Part shown: positions 55,101 to 64,000 of the stretch, one piece after another
How the letters are laid out: each line of letters opens with the position of its first letter
How positions within the stretch are numbered: position 1 is the first letter of the stretch
DNA from: Heterotrichella gracilis
Taxonomy: Eukaryota > Sar > Xanthophyceae > Tribonematales > Xanthonemataceae
Assembly: GCA_032358255.1 (NCBI GenBank)
Contig: JAULBX010011100.1
Location: 186,001-250,000, forward strand
Reading direction: 5' to 3'
Length of the DNA stretch: 64,000 nucleotides
The notes under the pieces: model-generated
Databases searched by the model: none
The model's input: the letters and a program-made list of their open reading frames with translations, nothing else
Told to the model about the DNA's origin: nothing
Made by a program: the position numbers and the translations under genes

Positions 55101-58100
55101 CGCCAAGGCGACTTTGAGACACCTGTTGATGCAGTTGCTGGGTCACATGGCAGCTACAGCTTCCTGTTCACTGTCCCGCATGCCGGAACCTGGACGCTGG
55201 TCCCGGTAGTCAATAACACACCGTTCCAAGAGGCAGCCCAGCAGTTCAGCGCGCAATGGGGTGCTGTCACAGCTGCTGACTGCGTGCTCACCTGGCCACA
55301 CCAGGAAGTGATCTGTGGAGAGCAGCCAGTGGTGGGCGTGGCATGCAAGCAGGCTGCCTCCGGCCAGCAGTTCAGTGGGAATGAGCAGATGGAGGTGATG
55401 GTGACTGGTCCAGATGGCCTGTCTGTGCGCCTGCCCATGCACCTGAAGGAGACAATGGCAGAGTATGCCAGCACTCTGGAGCCTCAGCGGGTGAGCCAAC
55501 AGCATCATGTCGCCTCCTAATTGTCAACACATCTGATTTGCAAGCCCTGTGCATTCCAGCAATAGAGCCCTATGAGCAGACAGCCTTGCACAGCGAATAT
55601 ATTGTCCTGGAACTATCTATCTGATCAATCTGATGTATAATATTATCATCCCTGCATTTCAATTATGCTAAATGTTTCAATTGGTACGTGCAGGCGGGAA
55701 CATACAGCGTGCATGTGCTGCTGAGCAATGCCGACGTCCCTGGTTCGCCATTCACCTTCAGTGCGCAGCACGGCCCTGTGGACCTGTCAGCAAGCAGGTG
55801 GTCTCCACTGAGGCTATCAAATGTGACGGCTGGGTCAGCAGCAAGCCTCATCCTTCATGCTGCCGACAGGTTTGGAAATGAGATCCACACGCCAAGCGGC
55901 GCAGCAGTCACCGCCACCCTGCATATAGCTGGGGAGCGCACGCCTGTGGCTGTGAGTGACAATGGGGATGGGACATACTCAGCCAGCTTCACACCCACCA
56001 CCAGCGGGGACTTCACGCTGAGCCTGGAGGTGGAAGGGTCCAGTGAGAGGTTGGCAGTCCCTGGCAGCTGCACCCCTGCCGCAATGTGCCTGGCCAACTG
56101 CTCGGTGCGGTCTGCGCCTACAGAGCTGGCGGCCGGGGCGCAAGGCTCCATCCTGGTGGCCTTTTCTGACAGGTGTGAACCCAGGAATTGGGAGACGCAC
56201 GGCACGGATTTCTAGGACCCCTTTTTGCGCTTTCATGTGGCTAGATCTGGCCCGATTTGAAATTGAATTTGAATTTTGTATGTTGTGCAGGTTTGGGAAC
56301 GCGATTACCACGCACCAGAATCAGCCGTCAGTCAGGCTTCAAGCTGATGGGCCAGGTCCCATGGCATTCACGCAACGCCAGCTCAGCGGCGGGCTGATTG
56401 ATGTGGCCTGCACCAGTATGACAGCTGGCAGCTACACAGTGACCGCATGCCTTCCTGAATCTGCAGCTGTTGCCCAGCTTGCTGTGGTGGATGTGGTGCC
56501 TGGTCCTGTTGACCCGCTGCACTCCACGGTGCGTTGCTGCAATGGGGGTTTGCATTCAACCTTTCCGTTTTGCAGGACCGCTTTGCAGTGCGGTATATGT
56601 CGTCGTATGCGTGGCTTACATCAGAGCCTGTCTCTCCACATTTAGATATTGCATGGGACTTGTTCTATTGTGATGTAACCCAATATGTATGCATCATTAA
56701 GCAGTATTTACGGGATGCATGAGGAGAAAATGTACATTTGCGCAACCCTAGACCTGATCTAGCATCCGGCACACCTGACATGCTGAGATGACTTACACCG
56801 TGGCAATGTGCAGGCCTCTTTCCATGCCAGCAGCAGCAACGGCGCAGTTGCTGGGGAAGAGCTTATTGTGGCTGTTGAAGGGCATGATTGCTTTGGCAAC
56901 ATCACCTCCCTGAATGATGCAGATGTTGCTGTCACCATCAGTGGGCCATGCACAAGCACATTGGCGGCCAGCAAGAATGGGACTTTCAGGTAAGCCCAGC
57001 AACATTACAATATTCAATTGGTGACGCCGATCGCCTGCATATTACACATCAAAGGATCAATGCAGCGTCATACACAAACAGAGCATTTATAAAATGTCAA
57101 ATATGACTGTGACCCTTCTGTGCAGGGCTATCCTTTCACGGGCCGGCGCTTACACAACCACCGTACGGGTCATGCGGACAGTTGTACCTGGCTGGCCCAA
57201 GACCCTACATGTCCTCCCAGCAGCCACCAGCGCACCCCACAGCCAGGTGGTTGGCTTGGATGTTGAGGTTGACTGCAACACGATGCAGTCCTTCCACGTG
57301 CAAACCTGTGACGCATTTGGAAATTCCAGGCTTGAGGGTGGTGAAGGAGTGAGCGTGTCCCTGGTTGGCTGCTCAGATGAGTTTGCATGCAAGGTGCGGT
57401 CATGTCTCTGCTCTGTCCCCTGCATTAAATCATGGTGTTTTTCCAAGCTGATAGTGAACAATAACTTGTAAAATTGTTCTCTACAAGGCCTCAGGGTCCT
57501 GCAATTGATTACCGTTTAACCTATGTGATCTCAGCAAAGTACCTTTTTCTCAATGAAAGAACGGTAGCGTTAAGTAAGAATTGCGCTGGTGGCAGGTCCA
57601 AGATCTGGTTGATGGCCGCTACACCATCAGCTACATGCTGCCCAAGCCTGGTCAGTATACCCTGCTTCCAGCAGTGAACAGTGTCCCAGTTCACGAGAGC
57701 GGCTTCACTGTGACAGCTGCATATGGTGCCTTGTCCCACCTCGATTTTGAGCTGGCTCACGATGTCCCTGAGGTGCTGGTTGCTGGTGACACACTGGCCA
57801 CTGCTGTGAGGGTAAGTCGGATGGACACATGCTTGTATGCTGCCACATACGGAACAGTACAGCAAGTGCCCGCTGCAATGTGTGCAAGCAGGCATTGTTG
57901 CTGTGGTGGATGCGGCAATTGCAAGATGCAACATGCAATCAGTGAATGTTTTTTACATTTTCCCCTTGTGGAGCTCTCTGACACCATTTCTCACTATTCA
58001 CAATTGACATTCACACAGTCACCAACAAGTGTCCTTTTGACATGCAGGTGGTGCAGCCTGGGCGGAGGGTGCCAAACGCTGCAGCTGTGTGCATGCACAT

Positions 58101-61100
58101 CCACAACCAGGAGGGCACTGTGTGGCCCCTCCCAGTGGAGCTTGACGACAACAGCAAGGGCTACAGGAGCAACTCTGTGCTCAAGCAAGCAGGCACCTAT
58201 TCCCTCCACTTCCTCTTTGCTGGGCAGAATGTGCCTGGGTTCCCCAGGAGCATCCAAGTGCAGCCCTCGGCAATCAATCCTGCCAGCTGCGTGGTGGAGG
58301 AGCTCCAGGGTAGGCAACATTCCACACTTTACACACGTCAGCTGTTTGTTCATGCGTTCCCCACGTAATCCTTTATTTTCCTGCAGGAGATACGGATTTT
58401 GCTGTGAAGCTGGTTGGTGCCGACAGGTTTGGCAACATCTGCCATGTGGCTGAGGAGGTGGTGGCAATGCAAACAACGCCTCAAAACATCCTTCATGACA
58501 TCACATACACCATGGCAGAGGATGGCTCCACCCTGCATGCCACGGCAGTTCCAATTGCTGCAGGTAACAACCTGCTACAAGCGTTGCACTCATCTCTGCA
58601 CGATATTCGGATTGTAGTGTGGTTCAGTGTGTCTTTCTTTTGAGAAAATAAAAGATGACAGAATGTGCTCTTTGTTTCTTTTCTATGTGCTGCGATTTGT
58701 AACACCTGTCACTTTCCTTTTCCATATATTATGCATTGAGGTCCTAGGTCAAAGTCTTTGACCATGGAGGGTAAATTAACATGCATGTTGTCCCGTGGTT
58801 GCAGGGACAGTTACGGTGCTGATTGATCAATGCCCTGTGTGGAGCACATCCTGCCGAGCTGGTGCATCCACACAGCCACAGTACAGCATGAGACTGGCAG
58901 CCACGCCAGGCATGCTGGCCTGTACAGCTGGTGAAGCCAGCCAAGTGGTGCTGCAAGTGGCCCAAGTATCTGGGCAGGATCGTCCGGTACAGGTAAAGCT
59001 TGGTGCTGGCATTGGTGCAAATGCACTTCACGGTGCATACCATCCAAATTCCTGAATTATTCCATTGATTACATGCATCCAGCAGTACAAGGAGGTTAGC
59101 TTCCCTTGCACAGCTTGCGCCACCCAGCTTCACCTTGCCAACTTATGGACTTTTGAGCTAACAGCACAATGTCCTAAATGATGCAAATTGACGACAAAAT
59201 CGGGCTTTGTGGTTTTCAGGTGGGCCAACTCACTGTGCTGGTATCGTACCATGACAGCAAGGCCAGCTGCAACCCAGCAATTGCTGACCGTGGCAACGGC
59301 ACTTTCTGCGTCCAGATGAAGCTCACAAAGGTACACATGCAGATCATTTTCATTTTTATGCCACCACATATGTCCACTTCTTCTCTTTTACCAGCTTGCA
59401 GCCGCTCTGAAATAGTGGCTACTGCAGGCTGGCAAGTTCAGGCTCGCCATCGCCATGAATGATGACCTGGCTGAGCCATTGGTCCATGAAGGGGAGTGCC
59501 TGCCAAGCACAGCCTCGGCTGCACACTGTGCCATTGCCGCCTCTACCATATACAGCTGGCAGGCAGGCCAGCCCTGCAGCCTAGATATCCAGCAGGCAGA
59601 CAGGTACAAGCACACTCCAATCACTGTTCTGTGTGTCCATGCACCTCCTCCCCCAGATTGCATGCGTCCAGATTTGGTAGTCCCTCTTGCCAAGAAATAC
59701 ATGTACTTGTACATACACTTCCGAAATGCAGCCAAAAGAATCTGTTGATCTAATGAGCTCACCAGATTGGTACGTGGCGTCCAGGTTTGGCAACGCCCTT
59801 GCGTCAAGCGAGGGCAGCTGTGTGCTGTGTGCGGTTGCCAGGGGTCAAGGCCCTGTGCACGTTACCACGCAGCAGCACACCAGCGAGGGGGTCACGCGCG
59901 TCACCATGACCGCATGCACAGCCGGGGAATACACACTGGATGTGTCTGATGCACACAGTGGGCAACGCCTCAGCTGCTGCCCCATTCAGGTAGGAGTGCG
60001 CACGGGTGCTTGGTATCCGCATTTGCCTATGGCTTGCATTTACATGGTGAGCTGGCTGACTTGCAAGAAATGGTCACTGTGAATACGAACTCGGAGTAAT
60101 TGTCATAGGCAAATGGTTGGATGCATGTAGACTCAAACAAATCTGCTCTGATGTAATGGAATAAATTTATAAAAGGAAAAAACATCCATAATTTCATGAG
60201 AAAAATACTGTTCCCAGGTGGCCATTTCATTGTTGGTCACACGATTTGATCCTCTTTTCGCTGTCACAGGCCACTCTGGAGCCGGGCCCAGCAGCGCCTG
60301 GCCGCTGCAGCTACCACCTGGAAGGCGCAACCAGCACCAGCCAGCCAGCTCAAGCCGCAGGCTGTGAGGTGGGGGTCATCATCGACACCCGGGATGCATA
60401 CGGCAACCCCACCGCCACCGCACCTGACCACCTGGCAGTGGCGCTGTCAGGTCCCAGTGGCGCCTTGCCTGCCCAACTGCCCATGGAGGGTAGCACAGCG
60501 GGCCAGTACCGCCTGACATGCACGCCCCTCCAGGCGGGCTCCTATGGGGTGTCGGTCCTGCTGAGGGACCCAACAACGTCCTGCATGGTGCCTGTGGCGG
60601 GCCACCTGCACCACAGTGCGATCAAGGTGCTGCCTGGGCAGATGTGCATTGAGAAGACGGTGGTGCAGAACCTGCCGACGCTGCTGTCTGCGGGCGTGCC
60701 GGCGTCGTTCCGCATCTGCCCCATTGATGCCCATGGCAACAGCGGCGCAACAGGTAAGTGGCATAAAATGTGGCCTTGAATCAATTAAAACCTTAATGTC
60801 CTGCTAATTTATCTTGATTCTTAGCATCATTACATTACTGAAAGTGGGATTTTTGCTGACTTTATTGCTCTTTGCGCCGCGCAGGGGGGGTGTTTGATGC
60901 AGAGCTGGTCAGCGCATCCAGCGCCTCACCCTGCACGGTCGAGCTGCGCAGTGACGGGTCCTGGGATGTGACAGTGCTGGCCAAGACCTCTGGCAAGTGC
61001 ACGCTGGCGGCCTACGCATCCACCCAGGGCAGCAGGCACAGGCTCAAGTCCCAGGAGGTGCTGGTGAAGGAGGCGCCATGCGATGCTGCAGCCACACACC

Positions 61101-64000
61101 TCACGGGCTTCTGGCCCCAGGCGGGGCCTGTGGCTGGCAGTGTGGCTGGGTTTGCCATCCAGGTGGGTTGCGATGCCATGGATTCCCTTATTGAATGTCA
61201 TAATAATCAAACATGAACAGATAAATTAAATTGAAATTGAAATAAAATATATATGTGACCAATGTAAGAATTGGTGTTCTTTGAGCCATACTGCATAGTG
61301 GTCAAACCACGTGATATCGCACCATGTTTGCATCATGCGGCTAGGAATGTGAATGCCTGAGCAGGGCCAATGGCTGCAGACAGGCAGATTTGGCACGGTA
61401 ATAGCCACCTGTGATGGCTACACGCTACAGTTGCAGTTGCATGCCTTCCCAAGCGGGATACATCGCCAATAGTGGCCGCACGCCATGCACCCCTGTTTCT
61501 TACACGCTACTCTCAAATGCCAGCCCCATGCTCGCCACATGCCAAGGCAATTCCTTTGTGTACCCCCGCAGGCGTGCGACCGGTTCGGCAACCCCTGCCA
61601 GCGCGGCGGGGACGCGTTCTGCGCCGAGGTGCAGGGCATGGCAGCCGACGCGGTGTGCGTGGTTGATCGGCAGGACGGCACCTACGCGGTCCAGTACTGC
61701 ATGCCGTCCGATGGTGTGTACATCGTGACCACCACCTTCAAGGGCCAGCACGTGCGCGGCAGCCCCATGACACTCACGGTGTTCAGGTGCGGGCGGAAGG
61801 GGGAGCGGTGGGGAGGGGAGGGGGCCATATGGGAGGAAGGGGGAGCGGTGGGGATGGGAGTGGGTCATGTGGGAGGAAAGGGGAAAGACGTGGCGTGTCC
61901 GTGGGCGCACATGCTGAGTGCCTGCCGTGTCAGGTTGGATGGGGCTCTACAGGGATTTAAAGGCACACACCTTAAACCCTATATGTGCAATACCTAAACC
62001 CTAACCGGCCCTGAAACGCCTGCAGGGACATCAAGGCGCTGGCTGACCAGGAGGTGGAGCGGCGAATGGCCACCAGCGTCAGCTGCCTGCGCAAGGGCCT
62101 GGCGGACGCGCGCACGCTGTACGCCGCGCTGCGCTCCGACGCCACAGCGCTGCAGGAGTTCATCCCCGTGCTGGTGGAGGGCACGCGCTCAGGCATACAG
62201 GAGGCGCTGAAGACACAGGTGGGGGTGGGGTCAGTAGAGTGGCAGGGGCACGGGACGCAAAAGCATGCCGTAGCGATGGCTGTCAGGGATGAGGTTGATG
62301 CATCCATGCTAAAAATACTACCCAACCCCCCGCCAGCCATCAGGAGCGCTCCGCATGTGCAGCAAAACTGCCTGCAGTTCATGGCTGCACCTCAGAGCAC
62401 ACGTAGCATTGGATTCCATGAAGCGCATTGGTTGGTATCCTTCTGTGGCGGTGCCCTCCACTCACTCTAATAGCAAATTGTTAACAAATTATATTATAAT
62501 GTTTGATGATATATTAGCAGATTGGTTGGTGGGGTACCCTTCTCTGTGGCAGTACCCTCCCTTATCTCTACTACCCTCCCCTTCCTGCCCACTGCAGGAG
62601 CTACAGCTGGTGGAGAGCCGCGCCGCCTTCCAGCGGGAGGCGGTGGAGCGGCGGCGGCTGCACAACCTGGTGCAGGAGCTTCAGGGCAACATCCGGGTGT
62701 ACGTGCGTATCAAGCCGCTGGGGCGCGAGGAGGAGGCAGCGGGCGTGGCCAGCATCCTGAAGAGCGACGACGGCCACCGCCTGCAGTGCATACAGCAGGG
62801 GTCGAACAAGGTGGGCTGGGGAGGTTGGAAATGGAGTTCCCTGTGCGTGAAGTTGGGGGTAGCGTGGTGTATGCAGCTGCTGCTGTGCCAGTTATGGTGA
62901 CAGTTTCAATGAAATTTCAACCGTCGACTTTCAGTGAAATTGCTTGAATGAATGCTAATATATAGTGCACTGCATGCAGTGCAGTGCGTGAATGACATGA
63001 ACGTTCATATCATTTTTGTTTAAGTCTGATTCAGCAGGTGTTGCACTTGCAGCTGTCAAAAATAGATATGCCAAGGAATTGCAACCCAGTAATCATTTTA
63101 CGCTGCTTTCGACCCTTGTACATGTCCAGGTGACTGACGAGGGGTGTGCATGGCCTGCAGGTGTTCAATTTTGACCGCGTGTTTGGTGCCAACAGCCAGC
63201 AGAGCGAGATCTTTGAGGATGTGTCTCAGCTGGTCACATCAGCCCTGGATGGCTACAATGTGTGCATCTTTGCATACGGCCAGACAGGTGGGGCAATCAT
63301 ATGCCATCACCCTGGATGCTTGTTGGGTGATGGGTACATATGAAATCACATGGGCAGTGTTGGGTGCCTTGTGCATCTGTCGAATCCGTCCATAAGCACA
63401 GACTTCAGGCATGAGTAAAAACCACCCGTGCAAGTGCTTAGATATCCCTTCACAGGTGCTGTCAGGACCTTCATCACAACCCTGAACTTTAAAGCCCTAA
63501 ACCATAAACAGGTCTGATCGTGTACAATAACCCACACAATCCTGAGTAAAACCCACTGACCCCACCCACCCACCACCCCAGGTGCGGGCAAGACCTTCAC
63601 CATGGAGGGCAGCGTGGACAACCCCGGCATCAACTACCGCACCATGCGCGAGCTGTTCCGCTCCATCCACCAGGACCGCGGCACCGACAGCAGCTACCAG
63701 ATCAGCGCCAGCATCGTGGAGATCTACAACGAGGTGGTGCACGACCTGCTGGCGCCAGGGGCCAAGGCGGAAGTGGAGCTGCAGAAGGCCGCGGGGGGCT
63801 TTGCCATACCCGACGTCACCGTCACAGGTACGGGGCGGCCATGACGGTACCACCTGTGGGTAATGGTGGGCTGGGGTTGAGTTTGTAACTCAGTAACAGA
63901 ACAGGAATGTGATCTTGGCAAAAATGAGTTGGCATCCTGATGCTCTGATTGCTGCTGAGGTCTGGCGGATCATCGTGTGGGTTTTTATACATAACCGCCC
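46182..64000 (+). CDS. Giant filamin-repeat / kinesin-14-type motor protein (partial at window end)
   Basis: 42 exons, starting 46182-46394, 46596-47172, 47352-47463, 47549-47649, 47739-48023, 48201-48734, 48946-49148, 49316-49417, 49649-49952, 50149-50346, 50686-50876, 50993-51113, 51232-51385, 51574-51787, 51931-52022, 52133-52246, 52359-52430, 52528-52689, 52775-52971, 53179-53511, 53649-53868, 54011-54351, 54566-54706, 54928-55490, 55694-56172, 56291-56528, 56814-56989, 57126-57393, 57596-57811, 58048-58309, 58387-58563, 58805-58992, 59220-59330, 59428-59603, 59785-59989, 60270-60753, 60885-61162, 61572-61786, 62026-62218, 62598-62810, 63161-63287, 63582-63827. At least 3265 residues. About 27 filamin/ABP280-type beta-sandwich repeats (DxFGN and GxYxVxxxxxG..I.GSPF signatures) fill residues 48-3005, then a helical stalk and a kinesin head. 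No calponin-homology domain is seen at the N-terminus. The motor after the NxxSSRSH region lies outside the window. Confidence 0.88.
49559..49650 (+). repeat. Tandem duplication at the acceptor of filamin-kinesin exon 9
   Basis: A segment CTTCATG.ATGTGCAACACT..AATGCCG.TT.TGGTGC.G occurs at 49559-49605 and again at 49608-49650. The second copy ends in the acceptor used for exon 9; the first ends in TGCTGCAAG. Confidence 0.8.
61795..61874 (+). repeat. 40-bp purine-rich tandem duplication after exon 38 of the filamin-kinesin gene
   Basis: GGAAGGGGGAGCGGTGGGGA begins at 61795 and again at 61835; the following bases also match with four or five changes. It lies just after the exon donor at 61787. 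Confidence 0.85.
62598..63827 (+). other. Kinesin-14-type neck and first part of the motor domain
   Basis: These are three exons of the gene above. Residues about 3071-3103 form a helix ending [20 protein letters not shown], the neck-to-beta1 junction typical of C-terminal-motor kinesins (kinesin-14). VFNFDRVFG and [21 protein letters not shown] follow, with the P-loop at residues 3181-3188 and an intron splitting its third glycine (3184). The next exon carries [17 protein letters not shown], then a strand reaching IPDVTVT. Switch I, switch II (DLAGSE) and the rest must lie past 64000. The minus-end direction expected of kinesin-14 is family knowledge, not seen here. Confidence 0.9.

Noticed and set aside
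57581-58453. Uninterrupted plus-strand frame of 290 codons
   Set aside because: Only the first 72 codons or so match a filamin repeat. The Cys-rich remainder is intron and shifted exon sequence.
1-64000. CRISPR arrays, bacterial operons or phage-type genes
   Set aside because: Nothing of the kind was seen. The gene structure is eukaryotic throughout.

Overview
The window is nuclear DNA from a green alga. Nearly every gene is broken into many short exons with GT-AG borders. Several products carry plastid or mitochondrial leaders (gamma-tocopherol methyltransferase, phosphoserine phosphatase, an EF-hand protein, succinyl-CoA ligase beta). The ciliary transport protein IFT172 is present, together with plant-lineage proteins such as a LUMINIDEPENDENS-like homeodomain protein and sucrose-phosphatase. 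Short CCCTAAA / TTTAGGG tracts (the Arabidopsis-type telomere unit, not the Chlamydomonas TTTTAGGG type) are scattered through introns. This fits a trebouxiophyte-like chlorophyte; the class assignment is inference.

Layout. 1.26-4.03 kb (+) patatin-like lipase, 5 exons. 5.38-7.51 kb (+) plastid phosphoserine phosphatase, 9 exons. About 7.87-8.87 kb a possible internally deleted LINE-like insertion holding a 205-codon ORF. 9.65-10.56 kb (-) small protein with a dehydratase-like C-terminal motif. 11.20-13.84 kb (+) sucrose-phosphatase without the usual C-terminal domain. 15.77-17.31 kb (-) plastid EF-hand protein. 18.11-23.70 kb (-) ribosome-biogenesis factor BOP1/ERB1, 11 exons. 24.35-26.39 kb (+) gamma-tocopherol methyltransferase, 7 exons. 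26.57-35.73 kb (-) IFT172, 25 exons, 1756 residues. 36.23-39.21 kb (+) succinyl-CoA ligase beta, 9 exons. 40.18-45.57 kb (-) LUMINIDEPENDENS-like protein, 11 exons. 46.18 kb to the window end (+) a giant gene, 42 exons seen, joining about 27 filamin-type repeats to a kinesin-14-type motor.

The exon models were built by hand from splice borders, reading-phase continuity and family similarity. In each complete gene the exon lengths sum to a multiple of three. Four neighbouring pairs are head to head (small protein/SPP, BOP1/TMT, IFT172/SCS-beta, LD/kinesin), each sharing a 0.5-0.65 kb upstream region. The genes belong to unrelated pathways (serine and sucrose metabolism, tocopherol, TCA cycle, ribosome assembly, cilia, chromatin/transcription, cytoskeleton), so this is an ordinary chromosomal segment and not a cluster.

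The two most notable observations are the filamin-repeat/kinesin fusion, whose repeats re-use an intron at the same point of the fold, and the repeated presence inside introns of decayed copies of the adjacent exon edge together with its splice site.
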